From positions 2,870,501 through 2,934,500 of the forward strand of contig NZ_AP028156.1 of NCBI RefSeq assembly GCF_033096465.1: 64,000 nt of DNA. Reading direction: 5' to 3'. Below the pieces are notes generated by a model, which saw only the letters and a list, made by a program, of their open reading frames with translations, had not been told where the DNA came from and did not search any database. Origin of the DNA: Blautia luti (GTDB lineage Bacteria > Bacillota > Clostridia > Lachnospirales > Lachnospiraceae). Positions 44,933 through 53,547 of the stretch are shown one piece after another. How positions within the stretch are numbered: the first letter of the stretch is position 1; each line of letters begins with the position of its first letter. A program made the translations under genes and the position numbers.

Positions 44933-46184
44933 AAATATAATCATTCAGAACCGGCTGTAAGCCGCCCTGCTCCATATCATCATACATTTTACTGAAAGAA
45001 CGGTCATCATTGATCTCAAACTGTTCGTCTCCGACATCCGCATCTTCTTTACCTTCATATTTTTCTTCATGGTCACCAATTCCGGTAGAAACACCTGCGG
45101 AAACCTTGGTTGCGCAAATCTTTGTGATTCCATTTCGAAATTCAGCACTCTCACGACTGGACACGGTAATTCCAGCAAATGGCAGGAATATACGGTATGC
45201 ACATAATACCTGGCAAAGCTCTTTCTCTCCCACATCACGCGGATTGATCTTGTCATTATTCACGATTGGTCGTAAGCGTGGACAACTTAAAGATAATTCT
45301 GCATGAGGATATTTACGGTTAATATAATATACATGAAGTGCAGTAGCCAGCGCATCTTTTCGGAAGTCATCAAGTCCCAGAAGTGCCGAGAATCCAGCTC
45401 CTCTCATACCTCCCATTAGCGCACGTTCCTGTGAATCAAAACGGTATGGCCAAACACGTTTATGTCCCATAAGATGAAGCGTCTCGTATTTGTCTGTATG
45501 ATAAGTCTCCTGAAAAACAGTTACATAATCTACACCACATTCATGGAGATATTGGTACTCATCCACATTCACCGGATAAATTTCGATACCGATATTTTTG
45601 AAATATTTTTTCGCGATTTTAACAGCTTCCCCGATGTATTTCACATCAGAATAAGCACGGCTCTCGCCAGTCAGTATCAGAATTTCTTCCATTCCTGTTT
45701 TTGCAATGACTTGCATTTCATGTTCGATTTCTTCAAATGTCAGCTTCTTCCGACGGATATTATTATAGCAATTAAAACCGCAGTAAATGCAGTAGTTCTG
45801 ACAATAATTTGCAATATATAACGGTGTAAAAATGTACACGGTATTTCCAAAATGATTTCTGGTAATCTCTTCTGCTTTTCTTGCCATCTGCTCAAGATAG
45901 GGTGCAGCAGCCGGGGATAACAGTGCTTTAAAATCCTCGATAGAACATGACTCATGAGACAGTGCCCGTTCCACATCATTCGCTGTATATGTATCATAAT
46001 CGTACTCCTCCATCGCGCGAAGTACTTTATCTTTTATATCTGATTTAATGACCTGCATTCCCTCCATATACTCCATATGGTTGGTCCGAAAAGACGGATC
46101 CTGTTCCAGACGGTGCTTTCTCTCCAGTGCGGCCGGCGGAAGCTTATCACTGTCTACAAAATATACCTGATTTTCCTCATTCAT
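44925..46184 (-). CDS. thiH: 2-iminoacetate synthase ThiH (radical SAM)
   Basis: 419 aa. The radical-SAM motif CQNYCIYCGF (C-x3-C-x2-C) lies near residue 130 and the C-terminal metal-site region is full length. ThiH splits tyrosine to dehydroglycine for the thiazole ring, the anaerobic alternative to glycine oxidase ThiO. It follows thiG by 16 bp and overlaps thiE. Confidence 0.93.
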   Translation of the reverse strand: MNEENQVYFVDSDKLPPAALERKHRLEQDPSFRTNHMEYMEGMQVIKSDIKDKVLRAMEEYDYDTYTANDVERALSHESCSIEDFKALLSPAAAPYLEQMARKAEEITRNHFGNTVYIFTPLYIANYCQNYCIYCGFNCYNNIRRKKLTFEEIEHEMQVIAKTGMEEILILTGESRAYSDVKYIGEAVKIAKKYFKNIGIEIYPVNVDEYQYLHECGVDYVTVFQETYHTDKYETLHLMGHKRVWPYRFDSQERALMGGMRGAGFSALLGLDDFRKDALATALHVYYINRKYPHAELSLSCPRLRPIVNNDKINPRDVGEKELCQVLCAYRIFLPFAGITVSSRESAEFRNGITKICATKVSAGVSTGIGDHEEKYEGKEDADVGDEQFEINDDRSFSKMYDDMEQGGLQPVLNDYIYV

Positions 46185-46200
46185 GATCCCAGCTTCCTCC

Positions 46201-46965
46201 TTAGCGTAAAAATCCAGTCAGTGGGTCGGATGCGCTTCCGCCTCTGGCAAGCACTCTTCCCATTCCGGTAAGATAAGCTTTACGACCTGCTTCAATAGCC
46301 AGTTTAAACGCAGCCGCCATCTCCGGTACATCTCCAGCTGTGGCGATTGCTGTATTTGCCATGATTGCTGCTGCTCCCATTTCCATAGCTTCACATGCCT
46401 GTGATGGTTTTCCAATTCCTGCATCTACAATGATCGGCAGGTCAATCTCATCGATCAGTACCTGGATCATGGCTTTTGTTGCCAGTCCTTTATTGCTTCC
46501 GATCGGTGCAGCTAAAGGCATAACCGCTGCTGCCCCGGCATTCTGAAGATCTCTTGCCACATTCAGATCTGGATTCATATATGGCAGGACAACGAAGCCT
46601 TCTTTTGCCAGAATCTCTGTTGCTTTGACTGTCTCATAATTATCAGGGAAAAGATATTTCGCATCACGCATAATTTCTATTTTTACAAAATCTCCACATC
46701 CCATAGCTCTGCTCAGTCTTGCGATTCTGACAGCCTCTTCGGCATTTCTCGCACCGGATGTATTTGGAAGCAAAGTCACTCCTTTCGGAATGAAATCCAG
46801 GATATTATCTTTCTCCTGAGTATTGGCACGTCGAAGTGCAAGGGTAATAATCTCTGCACCGCCCTGTTCAACTGCTGCCTTGATCAGATTCAGGTTATAT
46901 TTTCCTGATCCAAGAATAAATCGACTCTTAAATTCTTTTCCGCCTAATACAAATTTATCTTCCAT
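46201..46965 (-). CDS. thiG: Thiazole synthase ThiG
   Basis: 254 aa from the ATG after GAGGAG; the longer frame lacks a ribosome site. It has FILGSGKY at the start, the catalytic Lys in [12 protein letters not shown] (Schiff base with deoxyxylulose 5-phosphate) and the phosphate-binding [20 protein letters not shown]. It builds the thiazole phosphate from deoxyxylulose phosphate, dehydroglycine and ThiS thiocarboxylate. Confidence 0.95.
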   Translation of the reverse strand: MEDKFVLGGKEFKSRFILGSGKYNLNLIKAAVEQGGAEIITLALRRANTQEKDNILDFIPKGVTLLPNTSGARNAEEAVRIARLSRAMGCGDFVKIEIMRDAKYLFPDNYETVKATEILAKEGFVVLPYMNPDLNVARDLQNAGAAAVMPLAAPIGSNKGLATKAMIQVLIDEIDLPIIVDAGIGKPSQACEAMEMGAAAIMANTAIATAGDVPEMAAAFKLAIEAGRKAYLTGMGRVLARGGSASDPLTGFLR

Positions 46966-46981
46966 CGTGTTCTCCTCTTTT

Positions 46982-47644
46982 CTAATCACATTTTTCCTGC
47001 ATGATCAACTGCAGGACTTTATTGGCCTCATGTGCCGCGCAGGCCGCTACTCTTGGTGCTATCAGACCAATTCCACTTCCAACATCTGTGTTCTGATCCC
47101 CACACACATACAATCGTCGCATCATCTGCTGCGTTTTGATTTCATTTATATCTGCGTATCCTGCCATTCCATTTCCTGATATGACAGTTGTCTTCGGACA
47201 CTGGACCAGAAGTTCCCGTACCAGCATTGCTTTCTGATCCGGACAGTCAAATGCCTCGCATACGATCGGATAATCGTAAAACAGTTCTCTCACATTCTCC
47301 GGAGTTACTTTCACACAAACAGATTCATATGCTGCATATGGATTGATCTGATATAACAGTTCCGGCAACGCTTCAGCCTTTGGCTTTCCGAGCTGCGGTA
47401 TGAAATACATCTGCCGGTTGAGGTTGGTCACATCTACCACATCAAAATCCACCAGCAGAAGTTTCCCGATCCCACTTCTTGCAAGCATGACTGCAATATT
47501 GGATCCAAGCCCGCCAAGCCCCGCAACTGCTGCTCTGGCATTTCGTAATTTCTTCTGCATTTCTTTCGGAAATCTTGCAGCAAATGCATGATCCAGGTCC
47601 TCTTTTGAGATGAGTTCCTGCATTTTTTTCTGAATTTCTGTCAT
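46982..47644 (-). CDS. thiF: Sulfur-carrier adenylyltransferase ThiF
   Basis: 220 aa, the short ThiF type. The Rossmann motif [19 protein letters not shown] and NLNRQMYF are present; the zinc-binding CxxC pairs of long ThiF/MoeB are absent. It adenylates the C-terminus of ThiS. It begins five bases after the thiS stop. The mature protein starts with a charged helix not seen in MoeB. Confidence 0.9.
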   Translation of the reverse strand: MTEIQKKMQELISKEDLDHAFAARFPKEMQKKLRNARAAVAGLGGLGSNIAVMLARSGIGKLLLVDFDVVDVTNLNRQMYFIPQLGKPKAEALPELLYQINPYAAYESVCVKVTPENVRELFYDYPIVCEAFDCPDQKAMLVRELLVQCPKTTVISGNGMAGYADINEIKTQQMMRRLYVCGDQNTDVGSGIGLIAPRVAACAAHEANKVLQLIMQEKCD

Positions 47645-47649
47645 CTTTT

Positions 47650-47844
47650 TCAGCCCCCTCCAACAAATCGCAGAACTTCGATCACATCTTCATCCTGGAT
47701 CGTCACGCTGCCGAATTGTTCTTTTGGGATGATCTCAAAATTGCGTTCTACTACCAGATGTTCTGGATTGAAACCATTTTCTTTCAGATACTCCAGAAGA
47801 TTTTTCCCGGCAATTTCTTTTTCCTCTCCGTTAATCATTACCAT
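47650..47844 (-). CDS. thiS: Sulfur carrier protein ThiS
   Basis: 64 aa from the ATG after AAAGGAG. Ubiquitin-like fold ending in the required Gly-Gly (LRFVGGG). ThiF activates this tail, and the resulting thiocarboxylate gives sulfur to ThiG. First gene of the thiamine operon, behind the TPP riboswitch. Confidence 0.93.
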   Translation of the reverse strand: MVMINGEEKEIAGKNLLEYLKENGFNPEHLVVERNFEIIPKEQFGSVTIQDEDVIEVLRFVGGG

Positions 47845-47947
47845 GGATATACTCCTTTCTAACATCATGAAACTTTAAAAATGAATCCTGCTTACAGAAT
47901 TCTCCACCTTCAGCGAGTCACTTCAGCTACAGAATCTCCCGACTATA

Positions 47948-47993
47948 CAAAAAAAGGCGCCGGACAACATACTATTCCTGTTGTCCGGCGCCT
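47948..47993 (-). terminator. Riboswitch-controlled terminator before thiS
   Basis: Perfect 15-bp stem (47955-47969 / 47979-47993) with a 9-nt loop and a 7-U run on the minus strand. It lies about 90 bp downstream of the TPP aptamer and about 100 bp before thiS, so it is the likely expression platform. Confidence 0.9.
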
Positions 47994-48082
47994 GAAATGC
48001 TCTGTGAAAAGTGGTGCCCCCAGTTCACATAAAAAACAGAGAGCCCGATACACAAGTCTATTCATTCACGACATGTATTTCC

Positions 48083-48172
48083 TATTTCCCTACGTTGGCA
48101 TTATCCAAATCAGGTTCCAGGTCAAGACTAATCAAGTCTACTCTCAGCCCATCTATTTGAGCTCCTCATTTG
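48083..48172 (-). promoter_or_regulatory. TPP riboswitch aptamer (THI element)
   Basis: The minus strand shows the conserved TPP signature: GGGCTGAGAGT, then ACCTGGAACCTGATTTGG and ATAATGCCAACGTAGGGA. With TPP bound, the downstream hairpin should end transcription before thiSFGHE. Confidence 0.95.
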
Positions 48173-48252
48173 TGAGATATTATACAAAATTAAGAAACAA
48201 TTTTCAAGCTTTTTTTAATATTTCTCCATTTTCTGCTGTTTCAGTAACAAAA

Positions 48253-48291
48253 AAAGACCCGGCATACGTCTGAAACATACACCAGATCTTT
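48253..48291 (-). terminator. Terminator of mgtE
   Basis: 16-bp stem (48253-48268 / 48276-48291) with several G-U pairs on the minus strand and a following U-run. It also lies between mgtE and the thiamine leader, protecting the latter from read-through. Confidence 0.75.
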
Positions 48292-48308
48292 ATTAATCGT
48301 ATTCACAA

Positions 48309-49703
48309 TCATCCTGCCATATGCAATACTTCAAGCAAAAGTACCCAGCTCAGTCCGTAATATGTCACAACTGCCACAAGGTCATTGATAGTAGTGATCA
48401 GTGGACCGGAAGCTACTGCAGGGTCAATGTTGATCTTCTTAAAGAACAGCGGGATGCAGGTTCCTACTGCACTGGAGATCAGCATTGCCAGAAGCAGGGA
48501 CGCACCGATACATCCGGATACTGCATAAGAGAACATCAGTGTTTTTCCCTTAAACAGGAAAATATACAGTCCGATCAGCACAAAAGAGAAGAATCCTAAA
48601 ATGCTGCCGTTGCACAAACCAATCCGCATTTCTTTCCACACCAGTTCCAGTTTTTGTTTGCCTGTCAGGGACTCGTCCATCAGAACACGTATGGTTACAG
48701 CCAGAGACTGTGTACCTACGTTACCTGCCATGTCCAAAATAAGGGACTGGAAACACATAATGATCGGAAGTGAAGTTACTACCTGTTCAAAAAGTCCTAC
48801 TACAGAAGATACAACCATTCCAAGTCCAAGCAGGATCACAAGCCATGGAAGACGCTTCTTCATGCTCTCTTTCAGAGGCTCTTTTAAATCCTCTTCTGCA
48901 GTCAGACCGGCCAGTTTTGCATAATCATCACCCATCTCATCATCCACCAGGTCGATGATATTTGCGGATGTAATTACACCAAGAAGCTGATTGTCATTGT
49001 CGAGAACCGGAATGGAATCCTCGGAATAATCCTTCAGGTCTTCGATACAATCATCGATATTCTCCTCTGCATACACATAAGGATAAGATGTCACTACCAG
49101 ATTCTCAAGGAGATCATCCCTTCTGGCAATGATCAGCTCTTTCAGATCAATGGCTCCGTAAAATTTCTGCTGCTCTGTTACTACGAAGATCGTAGAAATG
49201 TTGTCGTTCTTCGCTGCCTGTTCGATCAGACTGCTCATGGCTTGCTTCACTGTCAGCTTATCTGTGATCACAATGAAGTTCGTAGTCATACGGCTTCCAA
49301 TCTCATCCTCATCGAAAGATGCGATCATCTCTACATCGCGGCGAACTTCGGGTTCTAACAGATCAATCAGTATCTTTTTCTTTGTTTTCTCAAGTTTATT
49401 TAATACATCTGCCAGAGCATCTGTTTCCATTCTGGACAAAATAGCTGCTGCTTTTTTTACATCCATTTCATTCAGATACTCTACTGCATTCTCCTCATCT
49501 GTGTACTCAAAGATATCGGAAAGCATATCAGTATCCAGAATACGGTACATTTTGTATCGTTCCTGTACAGTCAGTTCCGGCATTACCTCTGCCAGATCAT
49601 TCTCATGATAATCCTGCAGTCTTGCTGCCATAACAGCCGGAGAGGTGTTGCTGCGGATGATCTTCAGAATCTCTTTGGAATAATCCTGTACTCTTTTCTC
49701 CAT
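48309..49703 (-). CDS. mgtE: Magnesium transporter MgtE
   Basis: 464 aa from the ATG behind GGAGG; the longer frame lacks a site. N-domain (about 1-130, with YLNEMDVKKAAAILSRM superhelix), a pair of CBS domains (about 135-255) that sense Mg2+, and five membrane helices with the pore region AGNVGTQSLAVTIR. It is a Mg2+ channel closed by high internal Mg2+. No M-box riboswitch is visible upstream. Confidence 0.93.
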   Translation of the reverse strand: MEKRVQDYSKEILKIIRSNTSPAVMAARLQDYHENDLAEVMPELTVQERYKMYRILDTDMLSDIFEYTDEENAVEYLNEMDVKKAAAILSRMETDALADVLNKLEKTKKKILIDLLEPEVRRDVEMIASFDEDEIGSRMTTNFIVITDKLTVKQAMSSLIEQAAKNDNISTIFVVTEQQKFYGAIDLKELIIARRDDLLENLVVTSYPYVYAEENIDDCIEDLKDYSEDSIPVLDNDNQLLGVITSANIIDLVDDEMGDDYAKLAGLTAEEDLKEPLKESMKKRLPWLVILLGLGMVVSSVVGLFEQVVTSLPIIMCFQSLILDMAGNVGTQSLAVTIRVLMDESLTGKQKLELVWKEMRIGLCNGSILGFFSFVLIGLYIFLFKGKTLMFSYAVSGCIGASLLLAMLISSAVGTCIPLFFKKINIDPAVASGPLITTINDLVAVVTYYGLSWVLLLEVLHMAG

Positions 49704-50261
49704 CTTTTTCTTCCTCCGTTTTTTTACATAAAGATGCAAAAAGCGTTGCCGCAAACTTGCAGTCAGTCGGATAAAAATATCCGTTTCGCTATTTGCACAT
49801 AACCAGATAACTGTTTCACAATCTGGTCAAAATGCGCACGAAAAGAAAGCAGTCTGTTACACTTGTCACATTTACTGCCACTTTCTCTATGCATTTTCAG
49901 CACAACAAATAGTAAGTTACTAAAGACGCCACTTACTGTTCATGTACTGTCCAAATATGTAATTGCATGATTCGGGGAATTTCATAGAAACAGGATAGGA
50001 AATAAAAAGATGCGAAATATATGACTACAGCAGAACAGAACGGCTGCTATACTCATATACTCTTTTTAATTCAGATCCTGTGCTACTACTTCGCCCATGA
50101 GAATCGCAATTATCCATTCTGTTCCACCTGCCTTTTCTTCTAAATTTATGGTTCAGAATATCAAATTCTGAACAGCAAATTCATTGTAACCGCCCCACAG
50201 AGAAAAAGCAACCCTGTTTTCTTATTTTTTACATTAATTTTTGTTAATACTAACGATAAGT
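49704..50261. other. Non-coding gap between mgtE and sdaAB
   Basis: Several small inverted repeats: CGGATA-AAAA-TATCCG at 49769-49784, CCAGAT...ATCTGG at about 49802-49826, and GTTCAGAAT-N5-ATTCTGAAC at 50151-50173. TTACTGTTCA, the IS66/MITE end motif, occurs at 49933-49942 and may be a relic. I see no gene and no M-box. Confidence 0.4.
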
Positions 50262-50290
50262 TTGATTCTTTCATTTCTAAATGATAGAAT
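50262..50290 (+). promoter_or_regulatory. Promoter of sdaAB-sdaAA
   Basis: TTGATT, a 17-bp spacer and TAGAAT, 58 bp before the sdaAB start. Confidence 0.55.
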
Positions 50291-50348
50291 ACAATAAGAT
50301 TATTATTAATCACGTAAGACTATATTAATTCACAGGAGAATAATTCTT

Positions 50349-51017
50349 ATGTCATTTATCAGTGCATTTGATGTTATGGGGCCAAACATGATCGGCCCTT
50401 CCAGTTCACATACTGCAGGTGCAGCGCGTATTTCCTATCTTGCCCAGAAAATGATCGAAGGTCCATTAAAGCGAGCCGACTTTATCCTGTACGGTTCCTT
50501 TGCCAGAACTTACCGTGGTCACGGTACTGACCGTGCCCTGCTGGGCGGTATTATGGGATTTTCTACAGATGATATGCGCATCCGGAATTCTTTTGATATT
50601 GCTCAGGAAAAAGGTCTGGAGTTTTCTTTTACTCCAAATGAGCAGGAAACAGATATCCATCCGAACACCGTGGATATCTGCATGGAAAATGAAAAAGGCC
50701 AGAAAATGACAGTACGCGGCGAATCCCTGGGAGGCGGTAAGGTCCGTATTGTGGAGATTAATCACGTACAGGTAGACTTTACAGGTGAATACAGTGCAGT
50801 GATCGTAATCCATCAGGATACTCCGGGCGTTGTGGCCTATATTACCAAATGCCTGAGTGACCGCAATATCAACATTGCATTTATGCGCCTCTTCCGTGAG
50901 GGCAAAGGCGATATCGCTTATACCATCGTAGAATCTGACGGCAAACTTCCTGTAAATATCGTTCCTGCGATCCGTGAGAACCCGAACATTCATGAAGTTA
51001 TGATCGTACAGATGTAA
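50349..51017 (+). CDS. sdaAB: L-serine dehydratase, iron-sulfur-dependent, beta subunit
   Basis: 222 aa. The N-terminal domain has the family motif MIGPSSSHTAGAARI near residue 15, and the last about 75 residues form an ACT domain (AVIVIHQDTPGVVAYITKCL). With the alpha subunit it forms the oxygen-labile [4Fe-4S] enzyme that turns L-serine into pyruvate and ammonia. ACAGGAG precedes the ATG. It ends 19 bp before sdaAA. Confidence 0.93.
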   Translation: MSFISAFDVMGPNMIGPSSSHTAGAARISYLAQKMIEGPLKRADFILYGSFARTYRGHGTDRALLGGIMGFSTDDMRIRNSFDIAQEKGLEFSFTPNEQETDIHPNTVDICMENEKGQKMTVRGESLGGGKVRIVEINHVQVDFTGEYSAVIVIHQDTPGVVAYITKCLSDRNINIAFMRLFREGKGDIAYTIVESDGKLPVNIVPAIRENPNIHEVMIVQM

Positions 51018-51036
51018 AGAAAGGAGGATTTTTATC

Positions 51037-51903
51037 ATGGATTTTAAAAATGCAAAGGAACTCCTGACACTCTGTGAAGAAAAAAATCTTCCTATCTCAG
51101 AAGTTATGCGTATCCGTGAAATTGAGCTTGGGGAGACAACTGCAGAGATTGTTCATAAAAAAATGACACGGGTACTGGAGATTATGAAAGAGGCTGCTTT
51201 TTCCCCGATCAAACAGCCTGTAAAATCTATGGGTGGCCTGATCGGCGGCGAAGCCAGAAAGCTGAGTCTCCATGCCCAGGGAAAAAAAGGGATCTGCGGA
51301 GATCTGCTTCAGAAAGCCATCACTTATGCAATGGCTACCCTGGAAACCAATGCCTCCATGGGTCTGATCGTGGCATCTCCGACTGCCGGTTCTGCCGGGA
51401 TCGTGCCGGGACTGATGCTGGCAATGCAGGAACATTATCAGTTCTCTGATGAAGAGATCATCCAGGCATTATTTAACGCAAGTGCCATCGGTTATCTGGC
51501 AATGCGAAATGCAACAGTTGCAGGTGCTGTGGGTGGATGTCAGGCAGAGGTCGGGGTTGCTTCTGCTATGGCGGCTTCTGCTGCTGTGGAACTGATGGGC
51601 GGTACACCGAGGAAATGTACTTTCGCAGCATCTACTGTTCTTATGAATATGCTGGGCCTGGTCTGTGATCCGGTAGGCGGCCTGGTAGAATACCCATGCC
51701 AGAACAGAAATGCCGCTGGTGTGGCAAATGCCATCATCGCTGCCGAAATGGCTCTCGCCGGAATCCCACAGCTGATCCCACTGGACGAAATGATCCAGAC
51801 GATGTTTACAGTAGGTAAGAAGCTTCCTGCTGAACTGCGTGAAACTGCCATGGGCGGCTGTGCTACTACGCCATCTGCATGTGAGGCATGCCATATTTAC
51901 TGA
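51037..51903 (+). CDS. sdaAA: L-serine dehydratase, iron-sulfur-dependent, alpha subunit
   Basis: 288 aa. Cluster region and catalytic motifs LETNASMGLIVASPTAGSAG, AGAVGGCQAEVGVASAMAAS and CDPVGGLVEYPCQNRN (cluster Cys) are present. The end, CATTPSACEACHIY, is close to the usual C-terminus, but the stop lies just where a foreign fragment begins, so a few residues may be altered. The ribosome site AAGGAGG precedes the ATG. Confidence 0.92.
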   Translation: MDFKNAKELLTLCEEKNLPISEVMRIREIELGETTAEIVHKKMTRVLEIMKEAAFSPIKQPVKSMGGLIGGEARKLSLHAQGKKGICGDLLQKAITYAMATLETNASMGLIVASPTAGSAGIVPGLMLAMQEHYQFSDEEIIQALFNASAIGYLAMRNATVAGAVGGCQAEVGVASAMAASAAVELMGGTPRKCTFAASTVLMNMLGLVCDPVGGLVEYPCQNRNAAGVANAIIAAEMALAGIPQLIPLDEMIQTMFTVGKKLPAELRETAMGGCATTPSACEACHIY

Positions 51904-52069
51904 TCTGACCTTCAATCTGGATACAAACCTGGGTGATATTAATGTTCCTGATAAACTAAATGGAAAGCTTGTTTCTACAGATGATGAGAGTACGTTTGAA
52001 GGAAATGACTCTTCTGCACAGAATTCTTTAACAATCCAGTCAGATGATGGGGATATCACTGTTAATTAA
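51897..52069 (+). pseudogene. 3' fragment of a DUF4097-like adhesin-domain protein
   Basis: In another frame, directly from the sdaAA stop region, about 56 codons read FNLDTNLGDINVPD and end SLTIQSDDGDITVN, the beta-repeat pattern of the C-terminus of DUF4097/DUF4098 proteins. There is no start of its own. It is a fragment joined to the end of sdaAA. Confidence 0.55.
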
Positions 52070-52095
52070 TGTTCTTAACGCAGATGCTCATAACG

Positions 52096-52119
52096 GGACT
52101 GTATGGTTTCATACAGTCC
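52096..52119 (+). terminator. Terminator after the sda genes
   Basis: Perfect arms GGACTGTATG/CATACAGTCC with a GTTT loop and a T-rich tail. Probably came with the adhesin fragment and now ends the sda transcript. Confidence 0.85.
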
Positions 52120-52241
52120 TGTTTTTATTTTATCTGAAAAAATCTTACATAAAAAATGGTGAATCTATGGCCTTTTCTGTGAAATTAAAATAATTTTTCA
52201 TTTATTTTAAATTAATACTAGGAAAATTCTCCTGTTGCGGT

Positions 52242-52269
52242 TATAATACATATATGTGTCTTGACACAT
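52242..52269 (+). promoter_or_regulatory. -10 element and dyad before the EIIC-like gene
   Basis: A perfect TATAAT at 52242-52247 (no good -35) is followed by the exact inverted repeat ATGTGTC-TT-GACACAT at 52254-52269, about 31 bp before the gene. The dyad would overlap the transcription start, a typical repressor position. Confidence 0.5.
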
Positions 52270-52299
52270 GACAACATTATTGACAATAGGAGAAACATC

Positions 52300-53391
52300 A
52301 TGGAAAAGTTTAAAGCATTTCTCAAACGCAAGGACATTGAGATTTCCGTCAGACGATACGGAATCGATGCTCTTGGCGCCATGGCGCAGGGACTTTTTTG
52401 TTCCCTGCTCATCGGTACCATTATCAATACCCTGGGTACACAATTCCACATTCCATTTCTTACAATGGCAGTGGCGACCGTTAATGACACCCAGTACACA
52501 GTAGGATCTCTGGCATCTGCCATGAGCGGTCCGGCTATGGCAGTAGCTATCGGCTATGCACTTCACTGTCCGCCGCTGGTACTGTTTTCCCTTATCACTG
52601 TAGGTTTCGCTTCCAATGCACTGGGCGGTGCAGGCGGTCCTCTGGCAGTTCTGTTCGTAGCTATCTTTGCTTCTGAAATCGGAAAAGCAGTTTCCAAAGA
52701 AACAAAGATCGATATTCTGGTCACACCTCTGGTTACTATCGGTGTAGGTGTGGGACTTTCTGCATGGTGGGCTCCGGCTCTGGGAAGTGCTGCTATGAAA
52801 GTAGGAAACATTATCATGTGGGCTACCAATCTGCAGCCGTTCCTTATGGGAATCCTGGTATCTGTGTTTGTAGGAATCGCACTGACCCTGCCGATCTCTT
52901 CCGCTGCGATCTGTGCTGCCCTGGGACTGACCGGTCTGGCAGGCGGAGCTGCTGTTGCAGGATGTTGTGCACAGATGGTAGGTTTCGCAGTTATGTCCTT
53001 CCGTGAGAATAAATGGGGAGGCCTGGTTTCCCAGGGAATAGGAACTTCTATGCTCCAGATGGGAAATATTGTAAAAAATCCCCGCATCTGGATTGCTCCC
53101 ATCCTGACATCCGCTATCACCGGTCCAATTGCTACCTGTCTGTTTAAACTCCAGATGAACGGTACTCCGGTTTCCTCCGGTATGGGAACCTGTGGATTCG
53201 TAGGACAAATCGGTGTGTACACAGGCTGGATGAATGACATTGCAGCCGGAACCAAAGCTGCAGTCACTGGCTGGGACTGGGCAGGACTTCTGCTGATCTC
53301 CTTTGTTCTTCCTGCTGTCCTTTGCCCACTGATCAACTCCGTACTTCGTAAAATAGGCTGGGTAAAAGACGGAGATATGACACTGGCATAA
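52300..53391 (+). CDS. PTS EIIC-like membrane protein (PTS_EIIC_2 family)
   Basis: 363 aa from the ATG after AGGAG. About nine or ten hydrophobic helices with many Gly/Ala; motifs GIDALGAMAQGLFCSLLIGT at the start, SNALGGAGGPLAV and MGTCGFVGQIGVY in the middle. It belongs to the EIIC_2 family of unknown transporters, without any EIIA or EIIB partner nearby. Function unknown. Its last codon and stop lie in a copy of the MITE-like repeat, so the C-terminus may have been replaced by the insertion. Confidence 0.75.
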   Translation: MEKFKAFLKRKDIEISVRRYGIDALGAMAQGLFCSLLIGTIINTLGTQFHIPFLTMAVATVNDTQYTVGSLASAMSGPAMAVAIGYALHCPPLVLFSLITVGFASNALGGAGGPLAVLFVAIFASEIGKAVSKETKIDILVTPLVTIGVGVGLSAWWAPALGSAAMKVGNIIMWATNLQPFLMGILVSVFVGIALTLPISSAAICAALGLTGLAGGAAVAGCCAQMVGFAVMSFRENKWGGLVSQGIGTSMLQMGNIVKNPRIWIAPILTSAITGPIATCLFKLQMNGTPVSSGMGTCGFVGQIGVYTGWMNDIAAGTKAAVTGWDWAGLLLISFVLPAVLCPLINSVLRKIGWVKDGDMTLA

Positions 53392-53467
53392 ATTCGCGTG
53401 ATATGTCTCGGGATTCTGGCATATATATGCCCAAACACCTCGCAGGATAGTGACGTGTGAATAGTAA
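53386..53467 (+). repeat. MITE-like repeat, truncated copy
   Basis: Matches the inverse of 55713-55792 over about 80 bp (with roughly ten mismatches), including the internal palindrome GGCATATATATGCC and the end GTGTGAATAGTAA. The first part of the element is missing; the copy begins inside the last codons of the EIIC-like gene. Confidence 0.7.
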
Positions 53468-53487
53468 TGGATTTTTACCGCAAACAG

Positions 53488-53538
53488 AAAATACCTGATA
53501 ACGGAAATGAGTGTTTTTCCGAATATCAGGTATTTTTT
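53488..53538. terminator. Bidirectional terminator between EIIC-like gene and MFS gene
   Basis: Arms AAAATACCTGATA/TATCAGGTATTTT with A/T runs at both sides and an inner GGAAA/TTTCC pairing. Confidence 0.8.
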
Positions 53539-53547
53539 ATGCTTTAT

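Noticed and set aside
49704..49990. Possible M-box Mg2+ riboswitch before mgtE
   Set aside because: The conserved M-box blocks are not present; only short hairpins are seen.
52207..53208. 333-codon minus-strand frame over the EIIC-like gene
   Set aside because: Ser/Cys/His-rich shadow of the real membrane-protein frame; no start signal.
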